NCBI GenBank assembly: GCA_025355105.1
Contig: JANYAE010000066.1
Span: 1 to 64,000 of the forward strand
From: Pseudomonadota bacterium
GTDB lineage: Bacteria; Pseudomonadota; Gammaproteobacteria; Steroidobacterales; Steroidobacteraceae
DNA length: 64,000 nt
Direction of reading: 5' to 3'
Part shown: positions 27,373 to 35,895 of the stretch, one piece after another
How the letters are laid out: each line of letters starts with the position of its first letter
How positions within the stretch are numbered: position 1 is the first letter of the stretch
Notes under the pieces: generated by a model
Databases searched by the model: none
What the model was told of the DNA's origin: nothing
Seen by the model: only the letters and a program-made list of their open reading frames with translations
Position numbers and translations under genes: made by a program

Positions 27373-28620
27373 GTGGGCCGCGATCGCGCGGCATGGGCGT
27401 TGAATCCCGACCAGACACAGCAGCTGATCATCGACGAGTCCGCCGCGGCGCGCCAGCTGCGCGCCGGCTTCCCGTGGCTCACGTTCGAACACGACCTCGA
27501 GCACGAGTTCCGGCGCGAGCAGGCCCGCTCGCGCATGGGCCAGATCCGCTTCAACCTGTTCCTCGGCGCCGGCCTCGTGATCTGCTTCGGGCTGCTGAAC
27601 GGACTGGTGATCCGCGCCGGCGCGCAGGCCTCGATGGGCGTGGTGCACTTCGGCCTGCTGTTGCCGGCGGTGCTGGTCGCGATCGGCGTCACCTACCTCG
27701 ACAAGGCGTACCGCATCTACCCGCGCGTCGCGCCGCTGCTGGCGCCGATCTCCGGCATCGCGATGATCGCGGTCGAGGCCAGGGCCGCGCAGGCCGGCGT
27801 GCAGATCGTGTTCGTCAGCGTCGTGCTCGCCTCGATCTACATCTACTTCCTGTACGGGCTGCTGTTCTACCAGGCGCTGCGCGCCAACCTGATCATGTGG
27901 TGCGCCTACCTCGCCTTCGCCATCGTCGGCGCGATGCCCGAGGCCAACGTGATCTACAACGCGCTGGTGCTGCTGCTCGCCAACGTGATCGGCGCCACCA
28001 TCGCCTACAGCTTCGAGACCGAGATCCGCACGCACTTTCTCGAGCAGCGGATGCTGGCCGAGACCGCGGCGCGCGACGGGCTGACCGCGCTCTACAACCG
28101 CCGGCGTTTCGACGAGCACCTCGACACGGTCTGGCAGCTGGCGCAGCGTGAGGGCGTGACCCTCGCCCTGCTGCTGGTCGACATCGACTACTTCAAGAAG
28201 TACAACGACCAGCACGGCCACCAGGCCGGCGACGACGCCCTCAAGGCGGTCGCCGCGGCGCTGCGGCGCTCGGCGCGGCGACCGCTCGACTTCGTCGCGC
28301 GCTACGGCGGCGAGGAGTTCGCGGTGATCCTGTACGACCCGTCGCGGCAGTACCTGCAGGAGATCGCGCACCGCATCCACACCAACATCGCGGCGCTCGA
28401 GATCCCGCACGGCGACTCGGTGGCGCCGATGGTGACGGTCAGCGTCGGCATCGCCTACGTCGCGCCGACCCTCGAGCGCAGCACGGCCGGCTTCGTGCAG
28501 CTCGCCGACGAGGCGCTCTACGAGGCCAAGGCCGACGGCCGCAACCGCTCGGTGTTCAGCGAGGCGGCCTACGATTCGCTCGAGACCGGCTCGTTCCGCA
28601 AGCGGCGCCGCACCGGCTGA
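27373..28620 (+). CDS. diguanylate cyclase (GGDEF domain) with membrane N-terminus
   Basis: A 415-residue protein: a cytosolic N-terminal stretch, about six TM helices (residues 60-225) and a C-terminal GGDEF domain (about 240-405). The active site is RYGGEEF. The inhibitory I-site RPLD sits five residues before it, so product feedback is expected. It makes the second messenger cyclic di-GMP from two GTP. The membrane part resembles MASE-type sensor regions without a recognised ligand. It starts with GTG 27373. It is convergent with the molybdenum hydroxylase gene, with only 9 bases between stops. Confidence 0.92.
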   Translation: MGRDRAAWALNPDQTQQLIIDESAAARQLRAGFPWLTFEHDLEHEFRREQARSRMGQIRFNLFLGAGLVICFGLLNGLVIRAGAQASMGVVHFGLLLPAVLVAIGVTYLDKAYRIYPRVAPLLAPISGIAMIAVEARAAQAGVQIVFVSVVLASIYIYFLYGLLFYQALRANLIMWCAYLAFAIVGAMPEANVIYNALVLLLANVIGATIAYSFETEIRTHFLEQRMLAETAARDGLTALYNRRRFDEHLDTVWQLAQREGVTLALLLVDIDYFKKYNDQHGHQAGDDALKAVAAALRRSARRPLDFVARYGGEEFAVILYDPSRQYLQEIAHRIHTNIAALEIPHGDSVAPMVTVSVGIAYVAPTLERSTAGFVQLADEALYEAKADGRNRSVFSEAAYDSLETGSFRKRRRTG

Positions 28621-28629
28621 GTGCGGGCC

Positions 28630-30702
28630 TCAGGCGAGCGGCAGGCTCCGCCGGCGCGTGCCGGTCAGCCGGTAGAACGCGTTCGCGACCGCCGGCGCCA
28701 CCGCCGGCACCGGGGGCTCGCCGGCACCGCCGACCGCTGCGGCGGGGCTTTCCAGCAGCACCACGTCGATCGCCGGCGCCTCGGCGATCGACAGCAGCCG
28801 ATAGCCGTCGAAGTTGCGCTCGCGGACCCGGCCGGCCTCGATGGTGATGCGCTCCTTGAGCGCGGCCGAGAGCGCCATCGTCACGCCGCCCTCGACCTGG
28901 GCGCGCACCAGCGCCGGGTTCACGGCCGTGCCGCAGTCGAAGGCGCAGGTGATCTTGCGCACCCGCGGCGCGCCGCCGACGTCGCGCTCGACCTGCGCCA
29001 CCATCGCGACGTAGGTGCCCCAGCCCGAGAACGCGGCGATGCCGAGTGCGCGGCCGGCAGGTTGCGACCAGCCGGCGCGCGCCGCCACCGTCTCGAGCAC
29101 GCGGCGGGTGCGCGGCTCGCGCGCGGCGAGCTTCAGCCGGTAGGCGAGCGGATCGCTGCCGGCGCGCTCGGCGAGCTCGTCGACGAAGCTCTCGACGAAG
29201 AAGCACGACAGGCTCGCGTCCACCGAGCGCCAGGCGCCGATCGGCAGCGCCGACTTGTGCAGGCCGGCCTCGACCAGCACCGGCTCGAACGCGTACCACG
29301 GCGCGTGCATGCCGCCGGTGATCGTGTCGTTGGTCGCCGCGGTGCGCGCGCGGATCGCGGTCGGCAGGCCGTCGGCGCCCAGTGCCGCGAGTAGCGCCGC
29401 GCTCGCCGCCGGGCGGTAGAAGTCGTGCTGCAGGTCCTCGCTGCGGTCCCACACCAGCTGCACCGGTCCGCCGGCGGCGCGCGCCACCAGCGCCGCCTGC
29501 ACCGCGTAGTCGACCTTGAGGCGGCGGCCGAAGCCGCCGCCGCAGCGCGTCGTGTGCACCGTGACGCGCGCCAGCGGCAGGCCGAGCGCCGCGGCGACCG
29601 CGCGCTGCGCGTCGCTCTGCTGCTGGGTCGGGCTCCAGAGCTCGGCCGAGTCCGCTTGCACGTGCGCGAGGGTGTTCTGCGGCTCCATCGTCGCGTGCGA
29701 CAGCAGCTGGCCGCGGTAGCGCTGCTCGAAGCTGGCCGGCGCCGTGGCGAAGGCCTCGGCCACGCGGGCGCGGTAGGCGGCGAGCGGTATCGCGGTGCTG
29801 GCCGGCCGCGCCTCGAGATCGTCGCGCGCCAGCAGCAGGTCGAGCTCGGCCTCGATGCTCGCCGAAGACAGCGTCGTCGGCGGCGCCTCCCACACCGGCG
29901 CCAGCGCCGCGAGGCCGCGCGCCGCGTGCCAGGTGGAGTCGCCGACCACCGCGACGGCGTTGTCGAGCCGCACCACACTGCGAACCCCCGCCAGCCGCCG
30001 GGCCGGCGCCTCGTCGAGCTCGCGCAGGTGGCCGCCGAACACCGGGCACTGCGCGATCGCCGCGTAGCGCTGTCCGGGCAGGCGCGTGTCGATGCCGTAG
30101 GCGAGGCTGCCCTCGACGATGTCGCGCTGCCCCGGGCGCTGCAGCGGCAGGCCGATGACCCGCCACGCCGAGCGGTCCTTGAGCGATACCTCGGCCGGCA
30201 GCGGCTGGCGCGCCGCGGCGGCGGCCAGCGTGCCGTAGCGCAGGCGATCGCGGCCGTTCGGGTGCAGCACGGTGCCGGCCTCGGTGCGGCAGTCCGCGGC
30301 GCGCACCGACCAGCGCTCGGCGGCCGCCGCGACCAGCAGCGCGCGGGCGGTCGCGCCGAGGCGCCGCCAGTCGTCGAACAGCGGGCGGATGCTGCCGCTG
30401 CCGCCGGTGTAGAAGGCGTCCTTGAGCAGGTAGCGCGCCTCCATCGGCGCCGTGACGGTGCTGAACGCGCCGGTGCTGAGGTCGAGCTCCTCGGCGACCA
30501 GCTGCGTGATGCCGAGCAGCGCTCCTTGGCCGAGCTCGGTGAACGGCACCTCGAGCAGCGCCGTGTCGTCCTGACGCAGCGTCAGCCACGGGTCCGGCCG
30601 CCGCGCGGCCTGGCGCGGCCGGTTCGTGAAGCCGAGCGCGAGCCCGGCGCCGGCGGCCACCGAGAGGATGAGGAAGCGGCGGCGGTCAAGCGGCAGGGTC
30701 AT
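28630..30702 (-). CDS. molybdenum hydroxylase large subunit (IorB/CoxL-like, xanthine dehydrogenase family)
   Basis: A 690-residue molybdopterin-binding subunit with a Tat-like leader (RRRFLILSVAAGAGLAL), as in isoquinoline 1-oxidoreductase beta subunits and related aldehyde or N-heterocycle hydroxylases. The cofactor motif CGGGFGRRLKVDY and the C-terminal GGAGEPPVPAVAPAVANAF, which carries the catalytic Glu, are both present, so it looks active. It should hydroxylate an aldehyde or heterocycle in the periplasm or at the membrane. The [2Fe-2S] partner (IorA-like) that normally sits next to it is absent on either side. It is divergent from pyruvate carboxylase. Confidence 0.88.
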   Translation of the reverse strand: MTLPLDRRRFLILSVAAGAGLALGFTNRPRQAARRPDPWLTLRQDDTALLEVPFTELGQGALLGITQLVAEELDLSTGAFSTVTAPMEARYLLKDAFYTGGSGSIRPLFDDWRRLGATARALLVAAAAERWSVRAADCRTEAGTVLHPNGRDRLRYGTLAAAAARQPLPAEVSLKDRSAWRVIGLPLQRPGQRDIVEGSLAYGIDTRLPGQRYAAIAQCPVFGGHLRELDEAPARRLAGVRSVVRLDNAVAVVGDSTWHAARGLAALAPVWEAPPTTLSSASIEAELDLLLARDDLEARPASTAIPLAAYRARVAEAFATAPASFEQRYRGQLLSHATMEPQNTLAHVQADSAELWSPTQQQSDAQRAVAAALGLPLARVTVHTTRCGGGFGRRLKVDYAVQAALVARAAGGPVQLVWDRSEDLQHDFYRPAASAALLAALGADGLPTAIRARTAATNDTITGGMHAPWYAFEPVLVEAGLHKSALPIGAWRSVDASLSCFFVESFVDELAERAGSDPLAYRLKLAAREPRTRRVLETVAARAGWSQPAGRALGIAAFSGWGTYVAMVAQVERDVGGAPRVRKITCAFDCGTAVNPALVRAQVEGGVTMALSAALKERITIEAGRVRERNFDGYRLLSIAEAPAIDVVLLESPAAAVGGAGEPPVPAVAPAVANAFYRLTGTRRRSLPLA

Positions 30703-30814
30703 CGACGGATCCGGCGGCGAGGTCCCGTGAGCTTAGGCCGCGGGCCGCGACTTGCAACCGCCGCCGCCGCCGGGACCGGTGCCAAAAGCATCGCGAAGTC
30801 CTGCCTGCCGCGGC

Positions 30815-30828
30815 TATGATGCAGTGCA
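30815..30828 (+). promoter_or_regulatory. pyc promoter -10 with TGCAGTGCA motif
   Basis: TATGAT (30815-30820) is a good -10 box about 59 bases before the pyc start; no clear -35 is seen. It runs directly into TGCAGTGCA (30820-30828), the same 9-mer found in the phaC and ilvB/ilvN promoter regions. The overlap with the -10/start region would suit a repressor. Confidence 0.5.
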
Positions 30829-30878
30829 ACGCCGCCCCCGGACGACGGCCAGGTCGGGCACGAGCAGGATGGGCCCTC

Positions 30879-33800
30879 ATGACGACCCAGTACGCGGCGC
30901 TCGGCCGCATCAAGCGCCTGCTGATCGCCAACCGTGGCGAGATCGCGATCCGTGTGATGCGCGCGGCCAATGAGCTCGGCATCCGCACCGTCGCCATCTA
31001 CTCGCGCGAGGACCGCTTCTCGCTGCACCGGACCAAGGCCGACGAGGGCTACCTGGTCGGCGACGGCAAGGGAGCGGTGGAGGCCTACCTCGACATCGCC
31101 GACATCGTCCGCATCGCGCGCGAGGCGCACTGCGACGCGGTGCATCCAGGCTACGGCTTTCTCGCCGAGAACCCCGAGTTCGCCGAGGCCTGCGCGGCGG
31201 CCGGGCTGATCTTCGTCGGCCCGTCGCCCGCGACCATGCGCACGCTCGGCAACAAGGTCGCGGCGCGCGCCCTCGCGAGCTCCGCCGCGGTGCCGGTGAT
31301 GCCGGCAACCGGTCCGCTGCCGGCCGCCGCGGTGGCCACCGCCCGGCTCGCCGCCGAGGTCGGCTACCCGCTGATGCTCAAGGCCAGCTGGGGCGGCGGC
31401 GGCCGCGGCATGCGGGTCATCGAGGCCGAGGCGGAACTTGCCGAGCTGGTCGCCGCGGCGCGGCGCGAGGCCAAGGCGGCCTTCGGCAACGACGAGGTCT
31501 ACCTAGAAAAGCTGATCCGCCACGCGCGCCACATCGAGGTGCAGCTCTTGGGCGACGCGCACGGCAACCTCGTGCACCTGTGGGAGCGCGACTGCACCGT
31601 ACAGCGCCGCAACCAGAAGGTCGTCGAGCGGGCGCCGGCGGTGTTCCTCGACGCGGCGCAGCGCGCCGAGCTCTGCGGCTACGCGCTCGCGATCAGTCGC
31701 GCGGTGGCTTACCGCAATGCCGGCACCGTCGAGTTCCTGCAGGACGCCGACAGCGGGCGCTTCTACTTCATCGAGGTGAACCCGCGCATCCAGGTCGAGC
31801 ACACGGTCACCGAGGTGGTCACCGGCATCGACATCGTCAAGGCGCAGATCCGCATCGCCGAGGGCGCGACCATCGGCACGGCGGCCTCAGGGGTCCCGCC
31901 GCAGGAGGAGATCCGCGTCTTCGGCCACGCGCTGCAGTGCCGGATCACGACCGAGGATCCCGAGAACAACTTCATCCCCGACTACGGCACGATCACCGCC
32001 TACAGGAGCCCCGCCGGCTTCGGCATCCGGCTTGACGCCGGCACCGCCTACTCCGGCGCCTTCATCGGCCGCTTCTACGACTCGCTGCTGGTCAAGGTCA
32101 CGGCCTGGGCGCCGACGCCGGACGAAACCATCCGGCGCATGCACCGCGCGCTGTGGGAGTTCCGCATCCGCGGCGTGACCACCAACCTCCGGTTCCTCGA
32201 CCAGGTCATCAACCACCCGCGCTTCGCCAACGGCGACTACACCACCAAATTCATCGACGCCACGCCCGAGCTCTTCGACTTCCCGAAGCGCCGCGACCGC
32301 GCGACCAAGCTGCTGAACTTCGTCGGCGACCTGATCGTCAACGGCAATCCGGAGGTCAAGGAGCGGCCGCGGCCGGCGCGGCTCGCGGCGCCGCGCGTGC
32401 CGCGCCTCGAGCTGCCGGCGCTCGCGCCCGGCAGCAAGCAGCTGCTCGACGAGCGCGGAGCCGCGGGCCTCGCCGCCTGGATGCTCGAGTCGGAGCGCGT
32501 GCTGATCACCGACACGACCATGCGCGACGCGCATCAGTCGCTGCTCGCGACGCGCGTGCGCAGCCACGACATGAGCGCGATTGCGCCTTACTACGCGAGC
32601 CTGCTGCCCGAGCTGTTCTCGGTGGAGTGCTGGGGCGGGGCGACCTTCGACGTCGCGATGCGCTTTCTCAAGGAAGACCCGTGGGAGCGGCTGGCGGAGT
32701 TCCGCGAGGCGATGCCGAACCTGCTGTTGCAGATGCTGTTCCGCTCGGCGAATGCGGTCGGCTACACCAACTACCCCGACAACGTGGTGCGCTATTTCGT
32801 TGAGCAGGCGGCCCGCGCCGGCGTCGACGTGTTCCGGATCTTCGATCCGCTCAACTGGATCGAGAACATGCGCGTCTCGATGGACGCGATCGGCGCGAGC
32901 GGCAAGGTGCTCGAGGCGGCGATCTGCTACACCGGCAACCTGAGCGACCCGGCCGAGAAGAAGTACAACCTCAAGTACTACGTCAAGCTCGCCAAGCAGC
33001 TCGAGAAGGCCGGCGCGCACGTGCTCGGCATCAAGGACATGGGCGGGCTGTGCCGGCCGTTCGCGGCCCGCGCGCTCGTCAAGGCGCTCAAGGACGAGAT
33101 CTCGATCCCGATCCACTTCCACACCCACGACACCAGCGGCGTCGCCGCGGCGAGCGTGCTGGCCGCGATCGAGGCCGGCTGCGACGCGGTGGATGCCGCG
33201 ATCGACTCGATGAGCGGGCTGACCTCGCAGCCGAACCTGGGTTCGATCGTCGAGGCGCTGAGGCACACGCCGCGCGATCCCGGGCTCGACGCCGCGCACC
33301 TGCGGCTCCTGTCCGCGTACTGGGAGCAGGTGCGCCACTGCTACGGCGCCTTCGAGAGCGACATCCGCGCCGGCGCCTCCGAGGTCTACCTGCACGGCAT
33401 GCCCGGCGGCCAGTACACCAACCTCAGGGAGCAGGCCCGCTCGCTCGGCATCGACGAGCACCGCTGGCCGGACGTGGCGCGCGCCTACGCCGAGGTCAAC
33501 GAGATGTTCGGCGACATCATCAAGGTGACGCCGAGCTCGAAGACCGTCGGCGACATGGCGATCATGATGGTGACGTCGGGGCTCAGCCGCGCGCAGGTCG
33601 AGGATCCCGAGCACGAGGTCGCCTTCCCCGAGTCGGTGGTGCAGTTCTTCCACGGCGACATCGGCCAGCCCTACGGCGGGTTCCCGGCGGCGCTGCAGAA
33701 GAAGGTGCTGAAGGGCCGCGCCGCGCTGACGCGGCGCCCGGGCGAGGTACTCGCGGCCGCGGACCTCGCCGCCGAACGGGCCGCCGCCGAGCGCAAGGTC

Positions 33801-34343
33801 GAGCGCAGCCTGTCGGACGCGGAGCTCGCCTCCTACCTGCTCTACCCCAAGGTGTTCGTCGACTACGCCAGGGCCCGCGCGAGCTTCGGCAACGTCGCGG
33901 TCCTGCCGACGCCGACTTTCTTCTACGGCATGGAGGTCGGTGAGGAGCTGTCGGTCGACCTCGAGCGCGGCAAGACGCTGATCGTGCGCCTGGTGGCGGT
34001 CAGCGAGGCGCACGAGGACGGCACGCGCACGGTGTTCTTCGAGCTGAACGGCCAGCCGCGCTCGGTGCGGGTCGCCGACCGCAGCCAGGTGGCGCAGCGC
34101 GCGCCGACCCGCAAGGCCGCGATCGGCGACCCCAACCAGATCGGCGCGCCGATGCCGGGCAACGTCGTCACGGTGGCGGTCAAGGCCGGTCAGAAGGTCG
34201 CGCGCGGCGAGACGCTGGTGACGCTCGAGGCGATGAAAATGGAAGCCGCCGTTCGCGCCGAGCGCGACGCCGAGGTCGCCGAGGTCGCGGTGCGCCCCGG
34301 CCAGCACGTCGACGCCAAGGACCTGCTGGTGGTCCTCGGCTAG
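30879..34343 (+). CDS. pyc: pyruvate carboxylase (single-chain)
   Basis: A 1154-residue single-polypeptide enzyme that carboxylates pyruvate to oxaloacetate with ATP, bicarbonate and biotin. Domain order: biotin carboxylase (about 1-460, KRLLIANRGEIAIRV, GGGGRGMR, FIEVNPRIQVEHTVTE), carboxyltransferase (about 530-800, DTTMRDAHQSLLATRVR, and IKDMGG with the carboxylated Lys), tetramerisation region, and a C-terminal biotinyl domain with Lys1120 in EAMKMEA. The start at ATG 30879 (MTTQYAALGRIKRL) gives the family N-terminus; 21 upstream in-frame codons are unlike it. It replenishes the TCA cycle. The 9-mer TGCAGTGCA in its promoter is shared with phaC and ilv. Confidence 0.95.
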   Translation: MTTQYAALGRIKRLLIANRGEIAIRVMRAANELGIRTVAIYSREDRFSLHRTKADEGYLVGDGKGAVEAYLDIADIVRIAREAHCDAVHPGYGFLAENPEFAEACAAAGLIFVGPSPATMRTLGNKVAARALASSAAVPVMPATGPLPAAAVATARLAAEVGYPLMLKASWGGGGRGMRVIEAEAELAELVAAARREAKAAFGNDEVYLEKLIRHARHIEVQLLGDAHGNLVHLWERDCTVQRRNQKVVERAPAVFLDAAQRAELCGYALAISRAVAYRNAGTVEFLQDADSGRFYFIEVNPRIQVEHTVTEVVTGIDIVKAQIRIAEGATIGTAASGVPPQEEIRVFGHALQCRITTEDPENNFIPDYGTITAYRSPAGFGIRLDAGTAYSGAFIGRFYDSLLVKVTAWAPTPDETIRRMHRALWEFRIRGVTTNLRFLDQVINHPRFANGDYTTKFIDATPELFDFPKRRDRATKLLNFVGDLIVNGNPEVKERPRPARLAAPRVPRLELPALAPGSKQLLDERGAAGLAAWMLESERVLITDTTMRDAHQSLLATRVRSHDMSAIAPYYASLLPELFSVECWGGATFDVAMRFLKEDPWERLAEFREAMPNLLLQMLFRSANAVGYTNYPDNVVRYFVEQAARAGVDVFRIFDPLNWIENMRVSMDAIGASGKVLEAAICYTGNLSDPAEKKYNLKYYVKLAKQLEKAGAHVLGIKDMGGLCRPFAARALVKALKDEISIPIHFHTHDTSGVAAASVLAAIEAGCDAVDAAIDSMSGLTSQPNLGSIVEALRHTPRDPGLDAAHLRLLSAYWEQVRHCYGAFESDIRAGASEVYLHGMPGGQYTNLREQARSLGIDEHRWPDVARAYAEVNEMFGDIIKVTPSSKTVGDMAIMMVTSGLSRAQVEDPEHEVAFPESVVQFFHGDIGQPYGGFPAALQKKVLKGRAALTRRPGEVLAAADLAAERAAAERKVERSLSDAELASYLLYPKVFVDYARARASFGNVAVLPTPTFFYGMEVGEELSVDLERGKTLIVRLVAVSEAHEDGTRTVFFELNGQPRSVRVADRSQVAQRAPTRKAAIGDPNQIGAPMPGNVVTVAVKAGQKVARGETLVTLEAMKMEAAVRAERDAEVAEVAVRPGQHVDAKDLLVVLG

Positions 34344-34449
34344 CGCGCGAGGAGCCGCCGGCCAGCGACCCGGCGCGGGACGATTTGTCACGGCGCCGGA
34401 GACCGGGCAGAGTCCCGCTGCCCGATTCCGCCCATCGACCGGAGCCGCC

Positions 34450-35871
34450 ATGCCTTCATCCAGACCGCCTCACGCCGTGCGCACGGCCCTCGTGGTCGTG
34501 GCCGCGCTGGCCGCCTCGCTCGCCTCGGCCGCGACGCCTCGCTCGCCGGCCGACTCCGAGCAGCTCGCGCATGCCGTGCTCGCCGAACTCGTGGGCCTCG
34601 ACACGACGCACGCCGTCGGCTCGGCGAGGGCGGCCGAGGGGCTCGCCGCGCGCTTCAAGGCAGCAGGCTTTCCGGCCGAGGACATCTACGTCGGCGGCCC
34701 CAGGCCCGACAAGATGAACATCGTCGTGCGCCTGCATGGCCGCGGCAAGGGCACGCCGGTGCTGTTCAACGCCCACCTCGACGTCGTCGAGGCGATCCGC
34801 GAGACCTGGAGCGTCGAGCCATTCGCGCTCACCGAGAAGGACGGCTTCTTCTACGGCCGCGGCACCCAGGACGTGAAGGAGGAGGTCGCGATCCTGAGCG
34901 CCAATCTGCTGCGCCTGAAGCGCGAGGGCTGGCAGCCGGACCGCGACGTGATCCTGTTCTTCAACACCGACGAGGAAGCCGGCGGCGATGCCAACGGCGT
35001 CGACTGGATGCTCGCGACGCACCGGCCGCTGATCGAGGCTGGCCTCGTCATCAACCAGGATGCCGGCCATGCCCACGCGCGGGGCGGCAAGCCGGTTTGG
35101 AACTCGATGCAGACCGCCGAGAAGGTCTACGCCACCTACACACTCTCGACCACCGGTAGCGGCGGCCACTCGTCGCTGCCGACCCGCGACAACGCGATCG
35201 GGCGCCTGGCGCGGGCGCTGGTACGGCTGGATGGCTACCAGTTCCCGGTGCGGCTCGGCGAGACGACCCGGCGCTATCTGGTCGCCTCGCGCGCCAACGC
35301 TTCGGCCGCCGAAGCCGCGGCGATCGACGCGCTGATGGCGCATCCCGACGACGCCCAGGCGCTCGAGGTCCTTCGCGACGTGCCCGCGCTCAACGCGCAG
35401 CTGCACAGCACCTGTCCGGCGACGCTGCTGCAGGGTGGCCAGAGCGAGAGCGCGCTGCCGATGCGCGCGCAGGCGACGATCCAGTGCCGGCTGCTGCCGG
35501 ACGAGTCGCCCGATGCGGTGCTCGCCACCTTCAGGCGCGTGATCGCCGACCCGGCGGTCGAGATCGGCGTGCTGTGGGCGCCGGTGGCCAGTCCTGAGGC
35601 CAGGCTCGATCCGGCGGTGGTCGCCAAGGTCGAGCGCGTGACCGGCGAGATGTGGCCGGGCGTCGGCGTGGTGCCGGTGATGTCGTCAGGGGCCTCCGAC
35701 AACGTCTACTTCCGCGGCGCCGGGCTCGCGACCTTCGGCGTCTCCGGCACGGCGATCGAGGAGGGCGACTCCCGCGCGCACGGCCGCGACGAGCGCGTCG
35801 GCGTGACCGCGTTCTACGAGTCGCTCGAGTTCAGCTATCGGCTGATCAGGGCGCTCGCCGCGGCGCGCTGA
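34450..35871 (+). CDS. M20 family metallopeptidase/amidohydrolase, exported
   Basis: A 473-residue M20/M25/M40 hydrolase with a signal peptide (VRTALVVVAALAASLASA). The di-zinc centre is complete: His and Asp in FNAHLDVVEA, bridging Asp in GRGTQDVKEE, the catalytic Glu in NTDEEAGG, Asp in NQDAGHA and a final His in RAHGRDERV. The dimerisation domain begins near STTGSGGHSSLP. It is likely a periplasmic peptidase or N-acyl amidohydrolase. It lies 106 bases downstream of pyc with no evident functional link, and is convergent with phaC. Confidence 0.9.
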   Translation: MPSSRPPHAVRTALVVVAALAASLASAATPRSPADSEQLAHAVLAELVGLDTTHAVGSARAAEGLAARFKAAGFPAEDIYVGGPRPDKMNIVVRLHGRGKGTPVLFNAHLDVVEAIRETWSVEPFALTEKDGFFYGRGTQDVKEEVAILSANLLRLKREGWQPDRDVILFFNTDEEAGGDANGVDWMLATHRPLIEAGLVINQDAGHAHARGGKPVWNSMQTAEKVYATYTLSTTGSGGHSSLPTRDNAIGRLARALVRLDGYQFPVRLGETTRRYLVASRANASAAEAAAIDALMAHPDDAQALEVLRDVPALNAQLHSTCPATLLQGGQSESALPMRAQATIQCRLLPDESPDAVLATFRRVIADPAVEIGVLWAPVASPEARLDPAVVAKVERVTGEMWPGVGVVPVMSSGASDNVYFRGAGLATFGVSGTAIEEGDSRAHGRDERVGVTAFYESLEFSYRLIRALAAAR

Positions 35872-35895
35872 GCGCCGCCACGGCCCGGCTCGCCG

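Noticed and set aside
25387-28410. A 1007-codon minus-strand open frame
   Set aside because: It is antisense to the nickel permease, kinase and GGDEF genes, all of which have clear motifs; its translation is low-complexity.
31887-34451. An 854-codon open frame antisense to pyruvate carboxylase
   Set aside because: The sense strand encodes every PYC motif; the antisense product matches no known domain pattern.
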